Assembly (NCBI GenBank): GCA_001970855.1
Contig: LSSN01005870.1
Coordinates: forward strand, 1 to 41,123
Length of the DNA stretch: 41,123 bases
Direction of reading: 5' to 3'
From: Smittium culicis
Taxonomy: Eukaryota; Kickxellomycota; Harpellomycetes; Harpellales; Legeriomycetaceae
Shown here: in pieces, positions 11,130 to 24,200 of the stretch
How positions within the stretch are numbered: position 1 is the first letter of the stretch
How the letters are laid out: every line of letters starts with the position of its first letter
Notes under the pieces: generated by a model
Seen by the model: the letters and a program-made list of their open reading frames with translations, nothing else
Told to the model about the DNA's origin: nothing
Database searches by the model: none
Program-made: the position numbers and the translations under genes

Positions 11130-13215
11130 TAAACTAACAGGATTTTCAACAGATAGTAAAATTTTCGCTGAAGGGGGTCTCAATAGACACTCAGAACTGA
11201 CACCCAGAAAGAGTTCACCTTGCTATTTTCAGATCGACATAGTCAAGTATGATGGTCAGCACATGGGTTCAGAAAATAGTGGCGAGAGATTCAGAATTCC
11301 TTTAAAGAATCTTCACTCTCCTGCTCCAATATCGAGACCGTCAGATACCAAAATTCGGCTGAAGGTCGAATTTCCGCCAGCGATGACCTCGATTCCTGAG
11401 CGACACCAATTTCGAAAGGTGCCTGCTCGGTAAACTTTCAAAACGCAGGCGATTTGAGCTCACAACAAATGTTACGCACTCAAAATACACTTCCTAAGTC
11501 CCGCATGCATCGAAAAACAAAGAAAATCAGCCGGAATGCATGCAAAGTTCCAGCTGAAAAAGTCACTTCATTTCTATCAAAGCAAGAGCCTAAGAGATTA
11601 AGCCGGAGGATCATAGCTTCTAAATTCAGATTTTCACATTCCAGAAAAGAATTTGAGGCCTCAAACGAGCCTTAATACCACGCAAGCTTAATCAAAACTT
11701 TGAGGAATAAAGCTTCAAAATGGGTAAACTGGCTTCAATCTGCCGAATAACTCACAGAAACGGCTATTTTAGTTCCTTGAATCAGCAAGATGAGCTCATG
11801 CATATTTTATTCTAATATTATTTAAGAAATTATCCCCGCTTTAACTTCAATTTCCGATGGTTCCAGCTTCGCAACCTGAAATTCGGGTTATTATTGAGTA
11901 CGTTGGGTATTTACCAAGATTATGCACACAGTTCTATAACCAATCAGAAAAAAAGGAATGCGCGTTACGTCTTATCTAGAAGACCCTATGCTAAATTTTT
12001 AGAAAAAATAATCGCGTGTAAAAATCACACTCTCAATAAAAATCAAGAATTCTGTTGCTTTATTCTAGCCTAACGATACGAAATCGTCTATATACCCATC
12101 AAAATCTATCTCACTCCTGGGAATAGCTATAAATACAAGTTTAATAAACCTCAAAGTTCTTTCAATCAAAATCAAGGATCTTTGATAAGAAGCCAGTAAT
12201 CTATTTAACGCTGTGAGAAGGCGCTGAGATTTCCAGCGAACTTTATTGGGAAAGTCAAATAAATTCCGATTGCACTACTGAGGGGTTCCATTAATCTTCT
12301 CTGGTTTCTCGAGCTGAATAATCAATCTTTATCCACAATTTAATCATAGAAATCGATAATCATTCTGGAGAAACCATAAATTCAGAATTACTGTTTCGCA
12401 AAAACAAACTGACGTCATAGGCGGGTTCTCATTCTTGCCAGTGACCCAATAATTGAGAATATTCGAGAAATCCTGTGACACAGCCTGATTTATAGTGTTG
12501 GGATCTCACATATATTCATGATCATTGAATCTAATCCAGGAAAAAATTTACATAAAATTAAATGAACAGATCAAAGTATTTTATGCGCTTAAAATAAATA
12601 GTGTAATTGGTTGAAAAATGTTGGTTTATTAATTCAACACGACCACGATTCCATAAGTAAGGAAATTCGGAGGAAAATCATCCCCCTGTACTTTTCGGAA
12701 AAGCAAAACAGATCTGTAACCACATTCTTGGAATAAACCCATACCTCTGGTCATCTATTTACCGTCGGTTCTCAACCCCGCAGATGCGCTGAGCAGACTG
12801 ACTGCGCAAACCAAATGGTCTCTATCACAGGAGGCATTTAAAACACTGAATTAAGTTTATTTTCAACACATTAGATCTTATTGCACGCCACCTGAGCAAA
12901 AAGGTGGTTGCTTACTTCAGCTGGTTCCCAGACATCAAGTCATAAGCTCAGAATGCACTGACCTACAATTTTTCCGCGTTCAACAGCCCATACAGCTGCT
13001 CGTCATGGATCCTGATTTATCATGTAGTTCAGAAGTTCCAACTAGAGCGAGTATCTATAACTCTGATAACACCAATTTTGGAGTCCTCCATCTGGTTTCC
13101 GGATATATTGGCACTGTAAATTTCACAACCTAATTTTCTGTAATCAAAGAAGATCATACTGGACCCAAAAAGCGGAAAATCGGAGCTATAGGAATAAAAG
13201 CATTGGATCTTGATA
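11130..13215 (+). pseudogene. Reverse transcriptase-RNase H remnant
   Basis: Broken RT-RH polyprotein. The fingers/palm portion reads PRKLNQNFEE, stop, SFKMGKLASICRI, then GYFSSLNQQDELMHILF at 11675-11815, matching the RKLN...FKME...SLDL.DAF.HI pattern of DIRS RTs. An NFIGKVK patch near 12240 fits the region after the palm. The RNase H-like part shows VLGSHIYS near 12505 and VIYLPSVLNPADALSRL at 12750-12800. A C-terminal block DLIARHLSKKVVAYFSWFPD and NALTYNFSAFNSPYS follows at 12872-13000. The catalytic YxDD box is not recognisable. Stops and shifts occur throughout. Confidence 0.72.
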
Positions 13216-14207
13216 CCTTGGAGGGTAAGAAGCGTTTAATCGAATCGCAAGGTCTCGTTACTTACGATTTTTACTGTGTTCTTTCCAACAAATGATGTTT
13301 TAGGAGTCGTTCCAGGAGTAGCTCTTTTCAGCAGCAATTTTTATACCGACTAACCTCAAGCGAGATAGCAGCTGAAATTACAAGCTCACAAATATTTAAC
13401 TACCTCTCGAAGATTTACATAATACACAAACTGGAAGTAGGTTCAATTAAGGCCTAATAATCTTTACTCCTAAGACCATATGAAAGCCCCACGAAACTTT
13501 CAAAACACTCAACGTTTTTAAAATTCACAAGAACTCTGCAAGATGCATCAATTAAATCTTTTTTTTTATCATCCATCGACTCCTTTCTGGTTCTGAATCT
13601 GTTTAAGGAATAGAACCCCTCAATTGAGCTCGTAAATAAGAAATTTACCGCCAAAATATTCTTAGTTTTATCATTATCAGGGTTTATTTGGATCAGCGAT
13701 ATCCAATTAATTGATGATGAATCCAGAAACGAAACTATTCGGACCTAAATATAGTTATAATAGCACCATAAGAAAAACAAAGTGACCACCAAATAGAAAA
13801 AACCTGCCAGATAATCTTTGAACTAATCCTATTTTATGTCCAGTTGTAGCATGCTCTGTTAATGAAGAAAATTTAACGAATAAACTTTGTCGAACCCAAC
13901 ACTCTAACAATAACTACTCGACTGTTTACAGACTGCTTAGATTTATTAATGATATTTCAAAACCAATATAATTTGACAGTATAACTATGCACATCAAATC
14001 TTTTTCCGACCTGTCACACTGCGATATAAATGATTCAATAGCTAAGTACAGATCAATAGGTGCTACGCTAGCCGCAAACTCGGATTTATCATCAGATGAT
14101 ATAGTATCACATGTATTTTTGTCAGACTATTTTATCTTTGATACCTAGATCGACTCTCAATAAATTCTTCGAAAAGCTTGACTGAGTCGATTTTAAATTT
14201 GGAGTAA
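13205..14207 (+). pseudogene. Tyrosine recombinase remnant
   Basis: C-terminal module of the element. The N-terminal core-binding part reads GKKRLIESQGLVTYDFYCVLSNK, then SSSFQQQFLYRLTSSEIAAEIT and IFNYLSKIYIIHKLEVGSIKA (13226-13455). The catalytic part gives FTAKIFLVLSLSGFIWISDIQLIDDESRN (about 13640-13730), then RFIND(I)SKP near 13940. The tail is GATLAANSDLSSDDIVSHVF (14059-14118), and SINSSKSLTESILNLE ends at a stop at 14205-14207. The first catalytic Arg position appears as W-I-S where families usually have R-x-S-D, and stops interrupt the frame, so it is dead. The recombinase assignment is inferred from these blocks and their position after RT-RH. Confidence 0.7.
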
Positions 14208-14879
14208 CTTAGTATTCGTCCTCTATAAAGTAAAATGTAATGATTAATCGTGCTTTTTACAGCAAATATCAATTCATATTATATTAGAAGATGAGATTTA
14301 TAAAAACCTGATCACCAGTATCCATTTTAACTTAGGCAAAATAAGATAAACATATCATTAACGTGTCTTTACAATCTGTAAAAAAAAAATAGTTCATTTT
14401 AATACACTAAATTTATTGGATTTAGATTTTTGGTTTAGTTTTATCCGATAAAATGGTAATATTTAATACATCTACTCTCCTCGTATAATTTGAATCTATT
14501 TTTGCTCTAAATAGCTTCAACGATTCTTAAAAAAATCTATAATTGCGAGACTTTAATTTCTATTGGATAAAAATATAATAGCAGCAAACAATTAATTTGC
14601 TCATAACTAATAAAAATATCAATAAAAACGTTATTTTAATGATTTTTATACAGGAAGGCTTAATAATAAATTTAAAGAAAATTTTAAATATAATTTAAAG
14701 TGGGAGGGGATTATACAAAAAATAATGAGTTCGATAGAAAAAAATAACATGGAAAGGAATTGAAATAATCAGCTTTTACATTGAAAGTTCAGATTATATT
14801 TATTATTCTTATATTCATAATGTGCATAATTTCGTCCTGAACATCCGGGTACATGAGTTTTTCGATTAATTGGATAGTT
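14208..14879. other. AT-rich spacer
   Basis: No gene or repeat I can support between the recombinase stop and the LINE-like relic. It may contain the lost 3' terminal sequence of the DIRS-order element. Confidence 0.35.
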
Positions 14880-15660
14880 CAGAACATGGGAGTTAGAGTC
14901 TTCAACTTGAAATTATGCTGCTCCAAGTGGTAAATGAGCATTTGTAAAAGAAAACCACGAGAATGCAACTGGATATTTTTTGAATCTTGACCAGATAAAT
15001 GAAGATCTTTATTTCTGCAGTTAGATGTCTTTTATCGGTCATTTTTATGGCATAAGATCACTTTATGAGAAGTAATATTGCACTAAACATGTAATTTAAA
15101 ATTTATACCACTAAAAAAACTTTAAATTGGGATATTTTAAGGTATATAAGGTGATTATTGTTCATTATGAAACTATTAACTGAATAAAACGGGCCTAACT
15201 AAGTATATAATGAGATTAATTGAACATAGTGATTCTGATTCATACATTGAGGCTTCACTATGGCTTTAGAGAATCTCTATTTCCTGACCGCGGCACTTAT
15301 GCGAAAAATATGATCATTTTTGGAGATTTTAATACATATCTAGGCGCTGAATGAAGCTGTAGTGTACTTTGGCGCAGAATTTTCTGTGCTTTGCCAATTA
15401 TTTGACATTTTATTCTGTTTGATATTATTATAAGACTACATTATTAGTATTTATACTGCTAGATTATTGACGATGAGGTCTTTTAATGCCTCTTGATCAA
15501 ATCATTGGATTTTTATCGGGTAATAGTAGCTGATGTGGCTGATAGTGAAGCTTCAGATTATTTTTATGATTTTCTAATATTACCAGGATTTTATTAGCAG
15601 CAATAAAGTCGATCAGAGCGCCAATTATGTTATAAAAAATGAATTTAGGGCCCTAAATAG
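14880..15660 (+). pseudogene. Probable LINE endonuclease relic
   Basis: Higher-GC patch in an AT-rich setting. The clearest piece is MIIFGDFNTYLGAE at 15310-15351, ended by TGA. GDFN followed by a short gap and LG is the core of the endonuclease/exonuclease/phosphatase domain found in non-LTR retrotransposons. Just upstream, SDSDSYIEASLWL and a run of stops fit a decayed middle of that domain. Around 14900 a frame with QLEIMLLQ resembles the VLLQE segment that starts such domains. Downstream to about 15660 there are short fragments only and no RT motif. The relic could also come from a host EEP-family gene, but the decay favours a transposon. Confidence 0.42.
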
Positions 15661-18600
15661 TGTTGAATCAGAACTTTCATTATTAATTTTGCGAAAATAT
15701 CAGTAGATATATTTTTTTTGGTTGATCTAACATAAAATTTTTTCAATAGCGAGAGATATCGATTTTAGTTGAAGTTAAATTAAAATATTTTAGCTTATAT
15801 TCACAAAAAAATATTCAATGATTATAACACTTAATTTGATAAAGTACTTCATCGAAGGAAAATATGATAAGGCTTAAATTATGATTTATTACAGTTTTTA
15901 TAACTAGATGCTTTCTTATTTTATTTTATTCTATCTTATTTTTTAAGGATTTTAATTTTATGTCTAGTTTTATTGAATACATTGGTATATCTGTTAATTT
16001 CTCTTTAAAAAAGAACCATTTTCTATAATATAACTCACTAGATAATTTAAGTTAATATCTTAGTTTATTTTATATTTCCTAATTTTTTTTTTAGATTAAA
16101 TCAAGTAGTTGAAATATAAATGATATTTATTTCTATAACATTGGTGGGTTTTATTAATTAGTTTTAAAAAACACCTTATTTATTAACATTACTGTTATAA
16201 AAATAATTTAAAAATTTGTCAAATAAAGTCAAGCTCCACTTTGCCCTAATTTAAAATAGCCAATAGATCGTATTAATATAATTAATAATTAATTTTAAAA
16301 TTTTATAGAATAAATAGCATTGCGATTATTCTAAATTAACGATAATTAAAATTTATAAAATTTATATTTAAATGATACATATAAATGTCACTTTTTAAAG
16401 AAATTAACTAGATATAATTTAAATATAACGCCAAATAACGGAATTTCTTGTATTTTTGAAAAATCTAATGTAATCAAAATCAACTATCTTACATTAATTT
16501 ATTTAATTATTATAATAATATAATTTAGAAATCTTTATCTAAAACTAAGGTATAATGTATCACATTAAATTTATCTAAAATAAGAAGATATTATTAGTAG
16601 TTTTTACGCATCCTAATCAAGAAATAATTAAAGGCTACAAATTTAATTTTGAAACCAATAATTTTATAACAAAGTTGTAAAAAATTCTAGTTGAAAATTA
16701 CAAAATTTTATTAATTATATGAATTACGATTAAAAACGACACAATAATTATAAATTTATATTTAAAAATATAAATAATCACACTTTAGTATAAAATTTAT
16801 CCATAAAATATACTTATGTATTTAAAAAAATATTATCTTAACTATCAATCGACTTACTACTTACTAAAAGGAAGAAATTTTTATTTTTTCAATTCTTTTT
16901 TCATTTTCAGAATTCGCTTCCTTTTAAAATTATAATCTAATATAATTTATTTTAAATAAATTATATAGTTATTTCTTAATATTAAGTTAAAAATTAAAAT
17001 TCTACAATATTAATTCCTTATTTTATAATTAGAATTGCGAAAAATATAATTGAAGTGAAAAAATATTGAAAATATTTATTAAAATAGATCAAAATATTAT
17101 TTTAATTTAATCCGCTAGAGTAAGCCAACGTATCCAGAGATCTTAAATGATTATATCCAGAATTTATTTAATAAGCTCTCTGAGATAAAAAAAAAAAAAT
17201 CCAGAAATTTTCTAAATATTCACATCTTTTATAATAATTAAAAGCACATTTTTAAATTATAAAAAAAGTTTTATATTAAACTCGTTTTAAGAAAGGTTAA
17301 TTCGAGGATAAGTGCGTATTTATTAAAATTTTTTTATCATAAACCCTTGAATTATATTTAAATAAAACGAAAAAAGTGTTAATTTCAAACTAAATTCGAA
17401 TTTTAATGTAATTTAAATTAAATATTAAGCGAATTATATGATAAAATAATTCCTGCTCGTCAAGATAACTTCCAATAAATAACTTTATACCTTAAATTAA
17501 ATCAAAATTTAATTATAGTAATTTTTAATGACTTTTTTCAATTTTTTCAAATTTTTAAGTGAAAAATTTGGACATAAATATGCTTATGAAATTTAAGTAT
17601 TATACATTTTTGTTAGTTAGTAATAAGTTCATAAAATTAGCACTAAGGATGCATATAAAAACGTTTTACTAAATCTTCTGTGATTTATATTATATTTTAT
17701 ACAAATTTTAAAAATTTCTAGTTAGCTATTTGTCTTGTATAATAATATTTAATATCTAGTGATAGATATAAATTTAGGAAAGATAAGAAAAATTGTCGTC
17801 GATAAATTCATCTAAACTGCTAAATAAGAAAATAAACAATTAAATAATTACTACTTTATTTACTCAAATCTAATAGATTATTTACATAAATAATATTATA
17901 GCATGTGTTTATAATATAATCGAATTAAGCTTTAATAAAAAGTTCACGATTAAATCGACTAAATATAAAATAAAATTAATGTAGATTTTTTATAAATATA
18001 ATGAATTAAAGCATAAAATTTTTATAATTTTGAACCCTGTTGAAAAGTTTAAAAATTATATATACATAATTAATAAAGATTAATATAAGATAAATTCAAA
18101 CCTTTACCACCTATAAATGGCAAAAATTTAAATTTAAGCCTAGCTAGATGAATCAGAATATCTTTTAAATCCAATTAATTGATCTGTAAATTTGACATAT
18201 GCCACAAATATATCTATTCAAAGATAAATTATATTGTAAATTCATTACGTCTTAGTAAATAATTTGTATCAAAAATATATGTAAAATCTCTATTTTCTAC
18301 AGTCGGATGCTTTAACAATATGGAATTAAAACAGATTGGCATGGTTATTTTGAAAAGTTTAAATTTATTTAATAAGTTATTTTATCATTTTGGATTCTTA
18401 TAATTAGCCTAAAAAAATTGTGAAAAATTAAAAAAATTTATTTGATATTATTATATTGGATTCTAAATTAAGGTAGATTTTTTTATTCTGTAGAGTTAAA
18501 GTTTGTAAAAACAAAATAAAATACCACTTAAAAATAAAAATCAATTTAAATTGTACTTATGAATAAAAACAAAGAAAAATAAAATTACACTCAAGTAAAG

Positions 18601-21289
18601 TAGTAATTATATTTTTACTCTGCAAATAATGTTATAGATTTTAAAGTTAGAATATAAATAATATTAAGCAGAAAAAAATTGCTATTTTCACTTTGTATAT
18701 ATGACATGTATAAAAGTAGTATAATCGAGGATTAGATAAGTGATTTTATTATCTTTGTTAAATTAAATAGATTTATTCAAATGAAAAGTCAACAAAAAGT
18801 CATATAAATAATTCAATAATTTTTTTTTGAAATTTAGTAAAAGTAAGATTAATACTATTTCCCAGGTTTTGGGTTAAATTCTAATGTAATTAGTAAATGA
18901 ATATAGGGATGCAAAAAATTAACCAAAGTAATGATGATTACCTGAATAGCCAGGGATTTTCTTAATTAACTCAATTTTCTGAAAATTGTTATATAAATAA
19001 ATTTATGAATTATCAATTTATAAATTCAATTCTACAACAGTATTCCAGAAATAGAGTAACGACTAAAATAGTGTGAATTATAATTTTTTTTTTTTAATCA
19101 AATAGATCCAAACACACAGATATATAAATAGCCTATTCAAGCATGTTAATATATATAATCTATGGTATATATTCATACAGCGTGGCGTGGCTTTAGTTTA
19201 CTTGTAGATTCATTATGTGGTATATAAAATAAATTGCAGATTAAATATCTAGCAGCTATAAAAAAAGACACAAATGAATACACTATCTTATCGATAATAA
19301 AATTGGTATAAGTTTTGCATTATAATTATAAATAAGAATCAAAAAATAATTTCTTAATTTTTACATGGAGTAGACTTGCTTGAAGATATGTACCAAAAGA
19401 CCATTATTCTCCCAAACCACTATTTACTTCACTTCATTTAATGAACAGCTGTTAAATAATTCAATGAAGATTTTACATTCATATATTCTAACAAAAGATA
19501 TTGGTAATAAATTTAAACTACTATAAATAATCAATAACTATAAAATAAGAGAATTTCGATTAATTAAATGGGATATTCTTAGGAGAAGCGAAAATTTTTT
19601 TTTAGAAATTAAATTTGCTTTTTTGAATTAGAAAATGTTATTTTTTGTATCAGGAAAACCATTCGATGATACTTTATAATAAGACTTAAAATAAAAGTAA
19701 CTAACTAGTAGTAAAAATATAAAAGGAAAAGTTGTGATCCTCAAAATAATCTCCCATATATAGAAAAACTAAATTAAAATTAAATTATCTAAGGAATATA
19801 ATAAATCGAATTCATCTAAGAAAAAAACTTGTTTTTTTCTCACCCATACACGATTTCAGAGTATTTTAAACCATTAAAAGATATTAGAAAGTATAAACGC
19901 TTATTAATCGACAGATATATTTTGTTATCGTTCAAATATCAAAAAATTACGTCAAGTAGGAAAACATAATGCAAAGTTACAACTAGTCGAATTTTAAATA
20001 TATCAATGAAAGTTCTATCTAAATAGGTTTAATAATTTTAGCATTTTTTTTATTACCAAATCCTAGTTAGATATTTTAAAAGAATAATACTGAAATAAAA
20101 TCCAGTTTAATTGTAGATATTACAGATGTAGTTACACTAATTTTTTTTTATTTCATTAGATGTATCGATTTTATACTGTGCTTAGGATATGAAGTATTGA
20201 TAAATTTTCAATAACAAGATGTTATTTTTTAAATGAATGGTTTTAGGTTTTTATGACAAGTATATTTAAAAAATAATCTTGTACTATAGTAAAATAACTT
20301 TTTTTCGAATAATTTATAAAATTCTAGAACACACAGCCAGCTGTATGGTTAGGTTAAATCTAAATCAATAAAATAAAAAGTGAGATTGAAAATCAAATAT
20401 TTTAATCTTCGTACTCAAATATCATATGGGTTTGAGAATCATAAATTTAAAAATGCGGAGAAAATACTATTAATTATTAACCATAGTTGTTTATGGAATG
20501 CTAATAACTGAAATTAAATAGAAATCTATGATTTGATTATATCCGCAATGTCGCTTTTATAGAAAGTCTAGACCTGTTTACCTTGTACCCCAGTTTATCT
20601 TAAAGTAAGACATTATTTGCTTAGAAAATTTTTTATACACTTCTCTGATTTTTAATAAGTATACACGTTTTATTTATCAGTTTTTATGACTGTCTAAAAT
20701 ATAGTTTATATGCCAAAAAATTAATCTGATAATGATTGAATTAATGATCTAGAACATACTATACAATAACAAAACTCTTGAATTCCTTTTCTTTTTATAG
20801 CAATAGATATTTGAGGACAAAAATAAATCCCACAGTTTAAACTTTAAATTTTATTAGAATTTTTTGCTAAACAGATTGTTAAAACAATTGCATGCTATTC
20901 TAAAGATTTATTTAATATGACTAAAAAAAAAACTTTGAAATAAGGTAATATGTAAATGAAATTTCCACTCAAATTTTTTATATTTTTTATATCATATAAT
21001 TTTTTTTGTGCTTTAGGTTAAGTATTGTAATTTTAACCAAAATTTTGCAAATAGAAAAATAAAACCAAATATTTTTTTTACTAAATTATATCAAAATACA
21101 TTAGTTAACTTCATTATTAATTTTTCATCAAATATTTGAAATAAAAATAAATTTTGTAAATTTTTAAATTTTATACTTTTTATACACAAGTTTATTTCTA
21201 ATTGTATTTCATTAAATTTAAATAAAACTAAGAAAATAGTAAACGTACTGAAATTACGTCGCTTTCAAATTAAATTCATATATAATCAA
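15661..21289. other. 5.6 kb extreme AT desert
   Basis: Almost wholly A and T, with dense stops in all frames. I see no coding region, tRNA or ordered tandem array. The last few hundred bases form the upstream region of the channel gene at 21290. This stretch is visibly poorer in G+C than the other gaps in the window. Confidence 0.55.
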
Positions 21290-24200
21290 ATGTCTCTACC
21301 ATTACCATTACCGATACCACTACCAACAGCACCTACAACCCCAGAAGTGCCATATTCGAAGAGTACAGATAATTCACTAGCCTCAATTTTAACAGCATTA
21401 GTGGTTAATGTTGTTATTTTTATAATTTTAATACTAATATTCAGTACATTAAGAAAAAGAAACAAATACTTATATTCACCGAGGACGAATGATGGAAATC
21501 ATATTTATACGCCCGATTCTTTACCAAAAGGGTTTTTTTCATGGGTTCTACCTATTTTTCGGCTGAAAGACAAGGAACTTATAAAATATTGCGGATTAGA
21601 TGGATATATAATTATCTACTTTATTAGGCAAAGTATTTACTTGTTTTTGATACTCTCAACATTGGGGTTTATAATTTTAGTACCGATAAACTCTACAGCT
21701 AGCGACAACTCAGTGGGACTTACAAAATTGAGTATCAGTAATGTTCCGCCGAATTCGAATAAATTATGGGCTCATGTTGTATTCACATATATTTTTAGTT
21801 GTAAGTAAAAGTAAAATTACAAGAAAATCTTATAAATCTTTTATATTTTACTAATTTTATAATAATAAAACTTATTTTTATATAGTGATAATAATAACTT
21901 CAAACTACAAATGTGCAAAAAGAGCTGTGTATGTGCGCCAGAGGTACCTGAATTCTAAGTCACATTTAGAAACAATGAAATCTAGGATAGTGTTAGTTAC
22001 AGGGGTTCCAAAAATTAGTAACAGTGTTGCTGGAATTAAGAAGCATTTCAGTTCAGACTTTAAAACAATAAAAGAGATTCACATGTGTTGCTTTGAAAAT
22101 AATCTAGAGCTGCAGATAAAAACTAGGGATAAAATAAGAACAGAGTTAGAGTATAGATTGACATCAATGGCCAAAAAGATTGTGAAAATCAACAGAAAAA
22201 CTATATTAGATGTGTTAAAAGGCAAGTACAAAAAGATGATGGATAATGGATATGAGGCTAAAATCTTTACTGAAAGAGCAAAAGATGAGGAAGTTGTAGA
22301 AAAAAACAGTCATAAAAAAGCTGAAAAAACTATCTTGGGAAATCAGGAAAATAATAGCGAAGTCTCTAACACTTCGCTTCACGTAAAGATTGAAGTTCCT
22401 GAAATTAAAGATGAAACTGATTCTAAATCAGTAGAATTTAAGCATGAAGCTAAGGACAATAAACTGCAACTATCAACTGCAGTAGATTCAAGTATTTCGA
22501 AAAACCAAAGTGAAACTACATGCAAAAATGTACTGCCAAAGCCAAACACTATTCCAGATTCAAGTGCAGTACCGAGTTCAAGCACAATACCAAACTCGAG
22601 CACAATACCAAACTCAAGCACTATACCAAACCCAAATTCGGGGACACTATTATCAAATAAACAAATAATCAACTCGGAATCAAAAATAATCAATAATCAA
22701 GAAAAAGAAACTACTTCAAGCTCTAGTCAGTTCCAAAAAGTAAATCTAAGGCTGGATCAAACAACTCAAATAGTTGAAAATTCGGGTTCAGCTAGTTATA
22801 GTCATAGAGTAAGTATGACACTAGAATCATCTTTATGTAAATATCAAGAAAATCAGAAAGAGCCTAATGCACTAATTGAAAATATCGAAAATTCAAAAAG
22901 CGAGAAAAGATCAGTTCCACCAAGAATAGATAGTATCGCTAGAAATCATAATTCAGAAAGGGCTGGTGACATAAAAAACAGCCCCGATTCTCAAGCAAAG
23001 CTTTTGGATAGTCCAGAGAGTCACAATATAGACATATCAACAAATGATATTAGCGATTCAGATACAGTAGCGACACCTAAAATTATAGTGAAAGACGTAG
23101 ATGTATCAGATTACGAAGGAAGCGAAGAAGATACTATTAATTTAACAAAGAGTGAAAAGAAAAAAGGAAAAAAGAAGAAAAAGGATGCTCAGAGTAAAAT
23201 AGAGTACATAATCGAGAGAAATCAAGTTTTTTTAGATTCTAAAATAAGCAAGATAGTTGAAAGAAACAAGAAAATACTCGAAATCAAGAAAGATATTGAG
23301 AGAAAAAAAGAGCTATCAAAAGCAGCACTGATAGTTTTCAAAACAATGAAAGATGCACACCAATTTGCTATAGAAAATAAAACAACAAAAGATAATGATT
23401 TTCAGCCAAAGTTTGTAGATATTGATCCTTCTTGCATTATGTGGGAGAACTTGGATATCACAGCAGCTGAAAGAGCTAGTAGAAAGACATTTGCGAAACG
23501 CGTTTATATTTTCATGGTTCTTGCTTGGGTAGTTCCAGTAACTATGATATCAGCAGTGGCCAATCTGAGTAATTTGCAGGCATTCTCATTTTTGGCATGG
23601 ATAGGTGAACTGTCGTCTTTTGTTAAAGCAGTGATCCAAGTATTGATCCCAAATTTAGTTCTAGCATTACTTTCTAGTATTGCACCAACTGTTTTTACTG
23701 TCTTGATAAAAAGCGAAAAACAGCCGTTTGTTGGATTTGTGGAATGTTCGCTTCTAGATAGATACTTTTATTTCCAGCTATTCACTGTATTCATCATATA
23801 TTTGGTTTCAGGCTCGGTTATACCTGTTTTTACATCTATACTCGCGAATCCCGCAAATATAACACAAGTTCAAACGTTATTTACGGAAGCAGCTTCAAAA
23901 GTTCCAAACAACAGCATTTTCTACATGTCTTATATTTTCTTTTTGAGTTTTATTTCATCCTGCGGAGATATAATACAATTCAAGAGGCTTAGCGGGAGAT
24001 TACTAGGGAAAATATTTGCTAGTCATACGCCAAGGAAAGAATTAATGTTTCACAAACCAAAGCCCTTTAGATTTGGTCACTCGCTTCCAGTAATGTCGAT
24101 AGTATTTGTTATTGGAGTTGTATTTAGTGTAATTTCTCCTCTAGTTTCTGTAGTTGCCATTATTTACTTTTCATTGTATGCCGTCAGTTTTAGATACAAT

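Larger units (their letters stand above)
10409..14207 (+). mobile_element. Decayed DIRS-order (tyrosine recombinase) retrotransposon
   Basis: A 3.8-kb block with higher G+C than its flanks. It reads on the plus strand as gag-like ORF, reverse transcriptase plus RNase H, then tyrosine recombinase, with many stops and frame changes. The order and motifs fit DIRS/Ngaro-type elements, which integrate through a recombinase rather than an integrase. Diagnostic pieces: an RT segment at about 11675-11815, an FIGK patch near 12245, LNPADALSRL at about 12770-12800, a DL..HL..K...YFSWFPDIK run at 12872-12950, and a recombinase tail with GATLAANSDLSSDDIV at 14059-14106. I did not find terminal or split direct repeats, so the exact ends are unknown. 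No part looks translatable at full length. Confidence 0.8.

Noticed and set aside
11454..11675. 73-codon plus-strand frame inside the retroelement
   Set aside because: It is in a frame that does not match the RT reading before or after it; it is most likely a chance opening in decayed sequence.
13454..13654. 66-codon minus-strand frame
   Set aside because: It lies antisense to the tyrosine recombinase remnant; the plus-strand reading (FTAKIFLVLSLSGF and the blocks around it) explains the composition.
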